Both the position numbers and the translations under genes were made by a program. Positions 1 through 7,950 of a stretch of DNA of 64,000 nucleotides are shown one piece after another. The notes under the pieces are model-generated. The model was not told where the DNA came from and did not search any database. It saw nothing but the letters and a program-made list of their open reading frames with translations. Within the stretch, counting starts at the first letter, position 1. Every line of letters starts with the position of its first letter. Where the stretch lies: positions 8,424-72,423 of the forward strand of contig JBAVAQ010000019.1 in assembly GCA_049585795.1 (NCBI GenBank), in the 5' to 3' direction. This DNA comes from JABDBE01 sp049585795 (GTDB taxonomy: Bacteria; Acidobacteriota; Terriglobia; Terriglobales; Acidobacteriaceae).

Positions 1-222
1 TTGCCATAAGCTTGAACGTTGATATTCACCGGCTGAAATCCAAGTTTCATGATTTCTTCCAACTCCGCCACCGAATGGCAGCGTCCACACGCTTCCGCTG
101 GGCGCTGGAGTGATCCAATTCGCGGTGATGATGGGTTACGTAGTCAAGTACCAGCCCTTTTTCATGTTGTAGTTGACGAAGTACTGCAGGAGCATCTGAT
201 TGATGTCCGGACGGCTGACCCA
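1..222 (-). pseudogene. Tail fragment of an outer-membrane porin/transporter, broken
   Basis: The minus strand reads, in one frame, RPDINQMLLQYFVNYNMKKG followed by WYLTT, a TAA stop at 138-136, then PIITANW and VWTLPFGGGVG. After a one-base insertion near 49-52 it continues in another frame as MKLGFQPVNINVQAYG. This is the C-terminal pattern I know from a common family of Gram-negative outer-membrane porin-like proteins annotated as transporter or 'neuromedin U'. The reading needs one nonsense codon and one frameshift, and there is no N-terminal portion upstream, because the peroxiredoxin gene starts being encoded at 264. The fragment runs off the left edge of the window, so its true 3' end is unseen. 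Confidence 0.6.
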
Positions 223-263
223 TGCGCAGATTTTTCTTCAACACCAAGTATCAAAGTGCTCTG

Positions 264-854
264 CTACTTCTTCTCTTCCATACTGGCCCGCTTGTTCCAG
301 CCGTGGAAAGGCGAGAAGTCGCCCGCATTCCATGCTTGGCGGAGTCCAGGAGTACTCAGATCCCAGTCTGGGCGGATTTCGCTGGTCGCGACGCGCAGGT
401 CGTGCCAAAGATCGACGACCGACGGACGCCCCCAGAACCAGTAGCCGTTATAGATGCTGTAAATCACGCGGCCCGGCTTGAGCACGAGCGTATGCGGGAT
501 CATCGGATTATGCTCGGGGTCGGTGTACTCCTGGATGTCGAGGTCTTTCTGAACCGTTCGCTCGGGGTCTGAAAGGAAGGTCCACATGGCTCCGACAGAC
601 GCACGGAATTCCTGAAGAGTATGGTGGTCGTCGGTAGAAATTGTGGCGATCTGCGTGTACGCCACCGCGATCTTTGGGTAGAACGCGGCGAGTTCCAGAT
701 GCTGCTGGTGCTCCTTCGGGCAATAGTGGCCGCGCGCAAGCGTGAGGATTAGCGGATCGTCGCCCTGTAGCTCGCTGAGCTTGCGTAGTTGGCCCGTGTG
801 ATCGGGCAATTCGTAGTTGGGGAAAATGCTTCCGGGCACGATATCAGAACGCAT
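264..854 (-). CDS. Peroxiredoxin-like (AhpC/TSA) protein
   Basis: This 196-residue protein has a redoxin fold signature: a proteinaceous start FPNYELPDHTGQLRKLSEL, then the strand and helix LILTLARGHYCPKEHQQHLE with Cys45 in the peroxidatic position. It is the only cysteine, so a 1-Cys mechanism reducing peroxides is likely; the resolving thiol would come from elsewhere. I chose the ATG at 854 because AGGAG lies eight bases upstream; an in-frame GTG at 899 would put that Shine-Dalgarno inside the gene. The gene is divergent from the broken SnoaL-like gene starting at 938, so the two share an 83-base promoter region. It fits the stress-gene theme of the first 20 kb. Substrate and partner cannot be told from sequence. 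Confidence 0.85.
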   Translation of the reverse strand: MRSDIVPGSIFPNYELPDHTGQLRKLSELQGDDPLILTLARGHYCPKEHQQHLELAAFYPKIAVAYTQIATISTDDHHTLQEFRASVGAMWTFLSDPERTVQKDLDIQEYTDPEHNPMIPHTLVLKPGRVIYSIYNGYWFWGRPSVVDLWHDLRVATSEIRPDWDLSTPGLRQAWNAGDFSPFHGWNKRASMEEKK

Positions 855-1235
855 GATTCGACTCCTCTCGTTTTTCTCAAAGATCGTCCTTTTCGCCACA
901 CGCCTCAGATGAGATCATATGCGATCGAGGAGAAGTCATGTCACGAGAACAGAAAGTCGCTGTGGTCGAAGCCTATTTGGACTGCTTTGCAACAAAGGAC
1001 TTGTCCAAGGTGTCCTTTGCGGAAGAGGTAACATTCGAAGGGCCGCGCATGCCAAATTGACGGGGCGTGCAACCATACTCGGATTCCTTACGCAAATTCT
1101 CCCCGCGGTCAAGGGTATTCAGTTAAAGCAGCACATCGTCGAGGGAGATTACGTTGCAACCATCTTCGACATGGAGACTGTTAATGGAGTGGATCACGTT
1201 TTTGACCGGATTCACATCGTAGATGGACAGATTAA

Positions 1236-1252
1236 CCCGCATTATTCGTGAA
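1236..1252 (+). repeat. Left terminal inverted repeat of the IS
   Basis: CCCGCATTATTCGTGAA, perfectly complementary to 2909-2925, preceded by the TTAA target copy at 1232-1235. Confidence 0.95.
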
Positions 1253-1339
1253 TGTGAAGAGATGGGAAGACAAAAGAAGCCTCCTCTGTTACAAACATGT
1301 TGACTAGACAATGTTTGAGCAACAAAAAAGGCTTCCTTA

Positions 1340-2716
1340 ATGTCAGACGATAGCACAACACAGTGTTTGTTGTTCCCAGGAATTTTTCGCAAGCCAATCG
1401 TTGCCCAGTTCGATCAGCGCGAGGGGAGTTCCGACGGCGGGGCTCTGCTGCTGAAGGCCGCGGATCGACACTATGGGTTGGTGGCTGGACTGAGTTCCTG
1501 CCTTCGAGATGATCGGCAAGCGGGCAAGGTCGATCATTCGTTGCGCGAGTTGGTGGCGCAGCGAGTGTTTGCGATCGCCTGCGGCTACCCGGACGCCAAC
1601 GATTCAGCCCGCCTGTCCGAGGATCCGGTTCACAAACTACTTCTGGATCGCGATCCGATCGAGGGTCGCGCTCTGGCTTCGCAGCCGACGTTGTCGCGTT
1701 TCGAGAACGGAGTTGGGGTAAAGGAACTTTATCGTTCGGGCGAGTTCCTGGCCGAGAGTGTGATCCGGCGTCACGCCAAGCGGCTGCGTCATCGCACTTA
1801 TCGCGTCACCATCGATCTGGACCCGACCGACGATCCCACGCACGGCGCGCAGCAGTTGTCGTTCTTCAACGGACATTACGACACCTGGTGCTACCTGCCG
1901 GTGATGGGTTTTGTCAGCTTCAACGACGAAGCCGAACAGTATCTCTGCGCCGCGGTGTTACGGCCCGGCAACGTGAGCGCAGCGGCGGGAGCAGTTGGCC
2001 TCCTGCGGCGTTTGGTGAGGATGATTCGTCACTCTCTTTCTGGAGTACAGATTCGGGTACGCCTGGATGGCGGTTTTGCGCATCCTGCCGTGCTGGAGTT
2101 TCTGGACGCCCAGCCGAATCTGGAATATGTAGTCGCGATGGCCAAGAATACATTGTTGAAGCGCGTGGTCGAAAGCGGAATGCGGCGAGCGCGCCAGCTC
2201 TCGCGGCGCAGCGGAAAGACCGAACATATTTACGGGGAAGTCCGCTACAAGGCCGGGAAGTGGCCAGGCCTGCGCCGCGTCATCATCAAAGCCGAGGTTG
2301 TCCGCGCTCCCGATAAGGACCCCAAAGACAATCCCCGGTTTGTCATCACCAACATGAAACAGAGCCCGCAATGGATTTACGAACGGGTCTACTGCCAGCG
2401 CGGGGACATCGAAAATCGCATAAAAGAATTGCACGAGCTCGAGATCGACCGCACCAGTTGCAGCAGCTTCTGGGCCAACCAGTTTCGCGTCCTACTCACC
2501 GCCGCGGCATACGTGCTAATGCAGGAGTTGCGCTTGCGCGCTGCCGGCACCGCTTGTGCCCGCGCCCAAGTTGGCACGCTGCGCGAACGATTGCTGAAGC
2601 TAGGCGCTCGGGTCTTGGTCTCGGTAAGACGCGTCGTCGTCCATCTGCCCGCTTCCTTCCCGTTTCTACCCGCCTTCCGTCGTGTGGCTCTGGCGCTCGC
2701 CGCGGCAACCGGCTAA
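1340..2716 (+). CDS. IS1380-family transposase
   Basis: The 458-residue protein shows the DDE transposase pattern of the IS1380 family: an N-terminal segment FDQREGSSDGGALLLKAAD, the first catalytic Asp region TIDLDPTDDPTHGAQQ, the second in RVRLDGGFAHP, and the Glu in the YCQRGDIENRIKELHELEID signature. Length matches the family. It has no stop or frameshift, so it should be active. Upstream, 1253-1339 contains nested inverted repeats (AAACAT with ATGTTT, and GAAGCC with GGCTTC close to the start codon) that could fold the leader and limit translation, a common way for an IS to keep expression low; this last point is inference. Confidence 0.95.
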   Translation: MSDDSTTQCLLFPGIFRKPIVAQFDQREGSSDGGALLLKAADRHYGLVAGLSSCLRDDRQAGKVDHSLRELVAQRVFAIACGYPDANDSARLSEDPVHKLLLDRDPIEGRALASQPTLSRFENGVGVKELYRSGEFLAESVIRRHAKRLRHRTYRVTIDLDPTDDPTHGAQQLSFFNGHYDTWCYLPVMGFVSFNDEAEQYLCAAVLRPGNVSAAAGAVGLLRRLVRMIRHSLSGVQIRVRLDGGFAHPAVLEFLDAQPNLEYVVAMAKNTLLKRVVESGMRRARQLSRRSGKTEHIYGEVRYKAGKWPGLRRVIIKAEVVRAPDKDPKDNPRFVITNMKQSPQWIYERVYCQRGDIENRIKELHELEIDRTSCSSFWANQFRVLLTAAAYVLMQELRLRAAGTACARAQVGTLRERLLKLGARVLVSVRRVVVHLPASFPFLPAFRRVALALAAATG

Positions 2717-2908
2717 ATCCCTTTTCCGGTTTACCCGCTCAACCCAATTCCACACCGACGACGGTTACGGCGCCCCCTGTCTCTCCATCCAGCAACTTGA
2801 ACATCCCTATCTTGGAACTCTTCGATCCCTTTGCTCCTTTGCCCGACCAACCCCAACTATCGGGATTTACAACCCACTTCGCACCAATGACTGGGCGCTG
2901 GCGACGCC

Positions 2909-2925
2909 TTCACGAATAATGCGGG
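2909..2925 (-). repeat. Right terminal inverted repeat of the IS
   Basis: TTCACGAATAATGCGGG, the complement of the left end, followed by the second TTAA at 2926-2929 and the 3' end of the interrupted host gene. Confidence 0.95.
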
Positions 2926-3054
2926 TTAAGTCGATACATGCGTTCTATTACCCGGAGCAGCCGCCTCAGGGACAAACCTAGTCGGCGGACTCTGCTGTCA
3001 AAGCCCAGTCTCATCGAAATCTGGAAACGCGCCGAGCGTTCCATAAAGGGTTCT

Positions 3055-4824
3055 TTAAAGATCTAGAGTGACACCCGCGTTGGGCTGGGAACAGCATACG
3101 AGCACGTTCCCCGGAGCGGGCCTCTCCAGCGGCTCAGGGTTATAAGTAATCGATCCGTCAATCAGACCAGTCATGCAGGTATGACAGACTCCAATCCGGC
3201 ACGACCATCTGACCGGAACATCGCACGCTTCCGCCAGTTCAAGCAAACTGGCAAACTTATGATCCCAAGCGGCGGTAATCCCGCTACGCGCGAATGAAAC
3301 CGGGGGGCCAGATCCGGCCGGCCCTTGTGGCAGGTGAGGAGTGTGAGCAACCTGCGCCATACCAGGGGTAATGGCCTCGAGAGAACCGAAGATTTCCGTG
3401 TGCACATTCCCGGCGAGCACACCCCAGTTTCGCAGCCCATCGCTCATGTTCTGCAAGAACGAAGACGGGCCACACAGATAGAAGTCACTATTCTCTGATA
3501 CGCCAATTCTCTCCAGCAAAACTTCGTCAATGTGCCCGGGAGCATCGAAGTCTGCCCCAACGTGGTCGATGGCAGCGGGCCTGCTGTACACGATGTATCC
3601 TCGTCCGCGAGAGAGCTGTTTCAGTAATGAACGCGATTCTTCCGCAAATGGATGCTCGACGCTGTTGCGCGCTCCATAGATCCACCAGATTTCTCGTTGC
3701 GATCGTTCGGCGGCGAGTGCGTGCAGCATCGACATCACGGGCGTTGCGCCCACTCCAGCGCTCAGCAGAACCACAGAACTCTGGCCGGGACGCAGAGTAA
3801 AGCTTCCTCGCGGCGCGCTAACCTCCAATACATCTCCTTCTCGCGCGCGGTTGCACAGAAATGAACTTCCAATCCCATTCAATTCGCTCTTAACGCTGAT
3901 GCGGAAATGGTCGGCTGCCGGCAGATCAGACAGTGAATAGCTGCGAAGAACCGGCGCTTTGCCCGGATCCTTGTCCGGATCAATGAGCAGCCGCAAAACA
4001 ACGAATTGACCCGCCTCGCAGAGGGGAAGAGGCTGCCCATCGACTGGCTCCAGAATGAAGGAAGTTACGCTATCGCTTTCCTTATTGATACGCGCGACTC
4101 GCATCTGTCGAAAGCTGGGCCATGCTGGCGCTGGTTCTTCATTTGCGAGTCCCGGATTTCCCGCATTAGTTGTAGGGCTCAATTCCTGTTGGAGCATTGC
4201 CTGGAACGAACCCTGCCAACCTTTGCTGAGTGCAGAAACCCGCAGCGCTCGTTCCAGTTGTTCGCGAGAGGCTCCTGGCAAATACAAGAGACCATCAGTG
4301 TCGGCCACCGTGATTTTTTCTGGACCGTCAGCAATTTTTACGACTTCATCGCCGGCGCCAACTTCTCCTTCCTGCAACACGCGAAAGTAGAATCCTGGTC
4401 TGTGATGGGCTACGAGCAGCGCTGGCATCCGAGGCTCGTTCATGCGGATGCCGACGCGGTAGCACGTTACGCGTGGCTGCGATACTTCAAATATCGCACC
4501 ACCGATGCGGTATCGATCGCCGATGCAAACCTCGTTGTCGGGAAGTCCATCGACGGTGAAGTTTTCTCCGAACTGGCCGTAGATGAAGTCATTCCGCCCG
4601 AGAAAGTGCTCCCAGTAATGGTACGAGTCCATCTGATAAACAAAAACGGCGCGCTGCTCTCCACCATGACCGGCGAGATCGGCTTGTGCATCACCATCGA
4701 TATCCAGCTTGCGCACCATTCGGCGTCCCGTAACCGGAGATTTCCAGACTGCGGTTCGGACAGTTTTGCCGTTCCACGTCACGTCGCGCGGCAGACCGAC
4801 ATTTACTGAGAGCAATCGGGGCAT
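3055..4824 (-). CDS. MOSC domain fused to ferredoxin reductase with 2Fe-2S domain
   Basis: The 589-residue protein has three parts. Residues about 1-215 are a YiiM-type MOSC domain (SPVTGRRMVRKLDIDGDAQADL, QFGENFTVDG, RVTCYRVGIRM) whose conserved Cys may bind a molybdenum cofactor or carry sulfur. Residues about 235-470 form an FAD/NAD(P)H reductase module with RSYSLSD for FAD and VVLLSAGVGATPVMSMLHAL for the nucleotide. Residues about 505-589 are a plant-type ferredoxin with Cys542, Cys547, Cys550 and Cys577 or 578. Such fusions are known and are likely cytosolic reductases delivering electrons to the MOSC centre; the physiological substrate is unknown. It is the last gene of a minus-strand set with the SDR (46-base gap) and hydrolase. 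Confidence 0.88.
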   Translation of the reverse strand: MPRLLSVNVGLPRDVTWNGKTVRTAVWKSPVTGRRMVRKLDIDGDAQADLAGHGGEQRAVFVYQMDSYHYWEHFLGRNDFIYGQFGENFTVDGLPDNEVCIGDRYRIGGAIFEVSQPRVTCYRVGIRMNEPRMPALLVAHHRPGFYFRVLQEGEVGAGDEVVKIADGPEKITVADTDGLLYLPGASREQLERALRVSALSKGWQGSFQAMLQQELSPTTNAGNPGLANEEPAPAWPSFRQMRVARINKESDSVTSFILEPVDGQPLPLCEAGQFVVLRLLIDPDKDPGKAPVLRSYSLSDLPAADHFRISVKSELNGIGSSFLCNRAREGDVLEVSAPRGSFTLRPGQSSVVLLSAGVGATPVMSMLHALAAERSQREIWWIYGARNSVEHPFAEESRSLLKQLSRGRGYIVYSRPAAIDHVGADFDAPGHIDEVLLERIGVSENSDFYLCGPSSFLQNMSDGLRNWGVLAGNVHTEIFGSLEAITPGMAQVAHTPHLPQGPAGSGPPVSFARSGITAAWDHKFASLLELAEACDVPVRWSCRIGVCHTCMTGLIDGSITYNPEPLERPAPGNVLVCCSQPNAGVTLDL

Positions 4825-4870
4825 TCGTACCTCGTCGAAGTCCAGCGTCTGGTTAGCATCCTTTTATTTC

Positions 4871-5581
4871 TTACCAATGACGAGCCGGAGCCGCACCATC
4901 CACATGGAGAATCTCTCCGTTCACATGACCTGCCTGTACCAAATAAAGAACGGCATCGACAACATCCTTTACCGTCGCCCTTTTTATGGTCGGCTGCAAC
5001 CTCGAGTCGTTGGGATCATTGCGGTGCATTGCTGTATCCACTTCGCCGGGGGCTACGGCATTAAAGCGGATGCCGTCTTTTGCATACTCGATTGCGAGAT
5101 TCTGGGTTGCTGAATTCAAGCCACCCTTCGTAATCATCGAAATCGAACCATTTTCGCCGGCGATTGGACGATCGGCAAGTGCCGCGGTGATGCTCACAAC
5201 GCACCCCGATTTCTGTTTAAGCATCTCTTTTACAGTGCGCTGAGTGATGTAGAAGAATCCGAGCAGATTAGTGGAGACCAGGGCGTGGAAGTCGTCGGTA
5301 GTAAAGTCAGTGAAAGGCTTGGTCAGAAAGATGCCGGCGTTATTCACTAAAACATCGATGTTTCCGAAGTTGTTGATTGCGGCCTGGACAGCATCAGCGG
5401 CAGTTTGCTCTTTCCCGATATCGCCATTGAGGAGAACCAGGCTATCTGAAGTAGTGAACTTTCGATTGGCATCACGAGAGGTTGCGACGACGTTATAACC
5501 ATCTTTCAGAAACCCCTCGACTAAACCCGCGCCAATACCTCCCGATGCCCCAGTGATGATTGCTGTTTTCTTGGCCGACAT
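4871..5581 (-). CDS. SDR-family oxidoreductase lacking the catalytic Tyr
   Basis: The 236-residue protein is a classical-length short-chain dehydrogenase: TGASGGIG nucleotide motif at 11-18, VLVNNAG around 78-83, the C-terminal FNAVAPGEVDTAM segment. The usual YxxxK motif is replaced by S148-M-I-T-K152, so the lysine remains but the general-acid tyrosine does not. I know related SDRs that read PMITKGG at this point, so the change probably marks a subfamily and not a mutation. NAD(P) binding should be retained; oxidoreductase activity is doubtful or uses another residue. It sits 70 bases downstream of the alpha/beta hydrolase and 46 bases upstream of the MOSC/reductase fusion, as a likely operon. 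Confidence 0.88.
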   Translation of the reverse strand: MSAKKTAIITGASGGIGAGLVEGFLKDGYNVVATSRDANRKFTTSDSLVLLNGDIGKEQTAADAVQAAINNFGNIDVLVNNAGIFLTKPFTDFTTDDFHALVSTNLLGFFYITQRTVKEMLKQKSGCVVSITAALADRPIAGENGSISMITKGGLNSATQNLAIEYAKDGIRFNAVAPGEVDTAMHRNDPNDSRLQPTIKRATVKDVVDAVLYLVQAGHVNGEILHVDGAAPARHW

Positions 5582-5651
5582 AAATAACCTTTCGTCTTAA
5601 ACGCTCTCACCGAATACCAGAAGCTGCTCCACCCACCCTCTCAAAGCGGCT

Positions 5652-6542
5652 TCATCCCGCCCGCCGAGCGTCGAACTCCTCGCGTGAAGAACCGACGAAA
5701 CCTTGCACCAATGCGGCGATTTCGTCTGCGGCGGTGTCCAAGGCGAAGTGGCCGCCATCGACGATGTAAACTTCGGCTTTGGGGACATCGCGCCGATAGG
5801 ACTCTGGCTCGGAGGGGTCGAACGAAGACTCATACTTACCCCAGACCACCAGGAGGCGCGGCTGTTTCTCGCGCATCCATGCTTGCCATTTCGGGTAGGC
5901 GTCCACATTGGTGCGATAGTCGTAGAACAAATCGCTTTGAATCTCGGCCTGGTCCGGCTGATTCAGAAAATAGAATTCATCCTTCCACAGATCCGGGTCG
6001 TGGCGTTCCACGTCAGGATCGTTTCCTACATGGCGTGCACGTGTGGTCTCGAGCGATAAAAGATTCGTGCGTAGTGCGCTCTCGTTTGCCGCCCGATCTG
6101 CCCAGAAGGCTCTCCGAGTTTTCCAATTTGCTCCCAGGCCTTCGTTGTGGGCCACCGCATCTTGAACGATGAGAGCGTCGACGCGCTCTGGGTGAGCCAA
6201 GACCATGCGAAAGCCTACCGGCCCACCATAGTCCTGCATGTAGAGCGTGTAATGCGATAGTCCGAGCGCTTCTGTGAAGTGATTCATGATTTCCGCGATG
6301 TGATCGAAGGTGTACGCGAATTTTTTCGGGTCCGGCCAGTCGCTGTGACCGAAGCCAGGGTAATCGGGCGCGACAAGGTGATAGTGATCGGAAAGACGGG
6401 CGAACAACGGTTCGAACATTCGTGACGAAGACGGAAGTCCGTGCAGCAGCAGAAGCGTCGGTGCGTCCTTCGGACCGGACTCTCTGTAGAAGATTGACAG
6501 CCCATCGATCTGCGCGGTGCGATAAAAAGGCCGATACTTCAT
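5652..6542 (-). CDS. Alpha/beta hydrolase, haloalkane dehalogenase/epoxide hydrolase type
   Basis: The 296-residue protein has LLLHGLPSSS (oxyanion region, about 31-40), the nucleophile elbow MQDYGGPVG with Asp104, a cap domain rich in Trp, Phe and Tyr (about 140-215), and His265 in VDGGHFALDT. An aspartate nucleophile is the mark of haloalkane dehalogenases, epoxide hydrolases and fluoroacetate dehalogenases, which form an ester intermediate. The usual acid in the WGKxDP motif is here WGKYESSF, so Glu238 may act instead. Start ATG at 6542 has AAGGAGAGG upstream. It heads the visible minus-strand set with the SDR and MOSC fusion. The substrate cannot be told; detoxification of an electrophile fits the surroundings. 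Confidence 0.88.
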   Translation of the reverse strand: MKYRPFYRTAQIDGLSIFYRESGPKDAPTLLLLHGLPSSSRMFEPLFARLSDHYHLVAPDYPGFGHSDWPDPKKFAYTFDHIAEIMNHFTEALGLSHYTLYMQDYGGPVGFRMVLAHPERVDALIVQDAVAHNEGLGANWKTRRAFWADRAANESALRTNLLSLETTRARHVGNDPDVERHDPDLWKDEFYFLNQPDQAEIQSDLFYDYRTNVDAYPKWQAWMREKQPRLLVVWGKYESSFDPSEPESYRRDVPKAEVYIVDGGHFALDTAADEIAALVQGFVGSSREEFDARRAG

Positions 6543-6693
6543 GGTTTGTTCCTCTCCTTGCTTCTGGACCTCGGATCCTTTTGCTGGAGTACCGAAGCCC
6601 GGGATCTACCAGCCAAGACGACACCCGGATCACCTTGGCCGGAATAACAGACACCGAGGACGAGGAGATGCCGGCATCGATCGAACTAGGAAC

Positions 6694-6741
6694 CTAAGCG
6701 GCTTTCTTTGCAGTGAGAAAGTTCACCATTAGTATTTTCAT
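6694..6741 (-). pseudogene. Tiny reading frame with good ribosome site, possible gene stub
   Basis: The minus strand has GGGAG seven bases before an ATG at 6741 and codes MKILMVNFLTAKKAA before a TAG. I do not recognise the peptide. It lies about 85 bases downstream of the conserved motif at 6825-6855, in the same orientation and spacing as the gene starts next to the other motif copies. It is therefore either a genuine leader peptide ahead of the 6542-3055 set or the stub of a lost gene. No coding similarity continues after the stop. Confidence 0.3.
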
Positions 6742-6824
6742 GTTCATTCTCCCATTCCTGGTTGTGACGATTCCGATTGAATTCTTTTGACGCGAGCCAT
6801 CACACCAGAAGCTTGGGAAGCGCG

Positions 6825-6855
6825 CAATTGGACGATAGTATCGATACTTGGTATG
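6825..6855 (-). promoter_or_regulatory. Conserved regulatory motif, copy A
   Basis: The plus strand reads CAATTGGACGATAGTATCGA then TACTTGGTATG. This nearly matches three other intergenic places in the window (11313-11348, 16382-16414, 20171-20205). Read in the direction of the minus-strand genes it begins with the dyad half GGTATG/CATACC and ends with CCAATTG. This copy is four bases shorter in the middle than copy B. The remainder of the 6543-7133 gap, apart from the small frame at 6694-6741, shows nothing I can name. Confidence 0.65.
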
Positions 6856-7133
6856 CATCTCCTTCTGATCAGCACGTGGAGTTCATGCAGATTTAAGGAC
6901 TTGACTTCTAACAACGTATGGGTTGGATAGAGTGTTGACGGGCCCCGACAGGGGAGACTCACTCCTGGCCTCGATGTCTCTTCCTCACGGGGCACACGAA
7001 TCGCGCAGCTCGACCTCTCTTGATTTCCATCGGACTGTCGTTTTAGAATTTCCTTAACGGTGGGGCGTCATTTGTCAATTGTGCGCAGGAAGTATGGGTT
7101 TAGCGCATGCACTTGGCCATGGAGTAACCGCCC

Positions 7134-7769
7134 ATGTCGCACGTAACGCCAATTGTCTTCGTTGTCGACGACGACGTCTCAGTGCGCGAATCACTGGAAT
7201 CGCTGATCCGCTATGAAGGCTGGCAGACGGAGACATTCGCGTCCGCCCAAGAATTCCTCGACTACCCACGAGTTCATGTTCCGAACTGCCTCGTACTTGA
7301 TGTTTCTCTTCCGGGTCTTAACGGCCTAGACCTCCAAGCGCTCGTCGCCGGCGAACGGACGGATATGCCGATCATCTTCATCACGGGCTACGGCGATGTG
7401 CCCATGACAGTCCAAGCCATGAAGGCGGGGGCTGTCGAATTCTTGACCAAGCCATTCGATGATGACGCGCTGTTGGCCGCCATCCGGGCAGCCCTAGAAC
7501 GTAGCCAAGTTGCTCTTAGCCTGCAGGCGGAGATGCGGGTACTCCGGGACCGTTACGCGTCACTATCACAGCGCGAACGGCAGGTTATGGTGTTGGTGGT
7601 CTCCGGCTTGTTGAATAAACAAGTCGGTGGGGAGCTCGGTATCAGCGAGATCACGGTGAAGGCGCACCGAGGCAAGGTGATGCAGAAGATGAAGGCCGAT
7701 TCTCTTGCCGACTTAGTAAGAATGGCCGCGAGGCTCCGCCCCGCACCCGCAACGGTTTCGGCGGCGTAA
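7134..7769 (+). CDS. LuxR/FixJ-type response regulator
   Basis: The 211-residue protein has an N-terminal receiver (VVDDD at 10-14, phosphoacceptor Asp56 in LVLDVSLPG, Thr in FITGYGD, Lys106 in LTKPFD) and a C-terminal LuxR-type helix-turn-helix (about 142-205: SLSQRERQVMVLVVSGLLNK, then ISEITVKAHRGKVMQKM). This is the FixJ/TodT/NodW layout of a phosphorylation-dependent activator. The histidine kinase at 8609 is its natural partner. It is the only LuxR-type DNA-binding protein in the window and so the first candidate to bind the four-copy motif found at 6825, 11313, 16382 and 20171; that link is inference. Confidence 0.93.
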   Translation: MSHVTPIVFVVDDDVSVRESLESLIRYEGWQTETFASAQEFLDYPRVHVPNCLVLDVSLPGLNGLDLQALVAGERTDMPIIFITGYGDVPMTVQAMKAGAVEFLTKPFDDDALLAAIRAALERSQVALSLQAEMRVLRDRYASLSQRERQVMVLVVSGLLNKQVGGELGISEITVKAHRGKVMQKMKADSLADLVRMAARLRPAPATVSAA

Positions 7770-7950
7770 TGGCCGTCTTCACCGTCGTAGTTATTCGTAA
7801 AGACGCGGAATTCGCAAACCGCGTCCCTCAAGTATTTTACCGCAGTAGGGCGAGCTGGTCCTGAAACCGGGTGGACAAGATGAACCGGCTGGTCAGCCAC
7901 GGCAGCATAAAAACCTGCGGTGCGGGCGACGCTTATGGGAGGAGAACAGC

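Larger units (their letters stand above)
1236..2925 (+). mobile_element. Complete IS1380-family insertion sequence, 1690 bp
   Basis: The element is bounded by perfect 17-base inverted repeats, CCCGCATTATTCGTGAA at 1236-1252 and its complement at 2909-2925. Immediately outside lies TTAA on both sides (1232-1235 and 2926-2929), read as a 4-base target duplication. It carries a single full-length transposase gene. Length, single gene, ends beginning with CC and the TTAA target agree with what is known of IS1380. The host reading frame is restored by precise removal, which proves the borders. Perfect ends and an intact transposase point to a recent, possibly still mobile copy. The 190 bases between transposase and right end are pyrimidine-rich and hold no gene. 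Confidence 0.93.
938..2981 (+). pseudogene. SnoaL/NTF2-like gene, frameshifted and split by an IS
   Basis: The start ATG at 938 has a GAGGAGAA ribosome site and opens MSREQKVAVVEAYLDCFATK, a typical start of NTF2-like small proteins. A one-base loss between about 1049 and 1057 shifts the frame; from there KLTGRATILGFLTQILPAVK and the core strands follow up to VDGQI at 1235. The IS then interrupts the gene. If the element and one TTAA copy are removed, the reading resumes exactly in frame at 2930 as KSIHAFYYPEQPPQGQT and a stop at 2979-2981. The restored protein would be about 120 residues, normal for the family. The gene is therefore dead twice; no function of the intact protein can be stated beyond fold. 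Confidence 0.8.
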
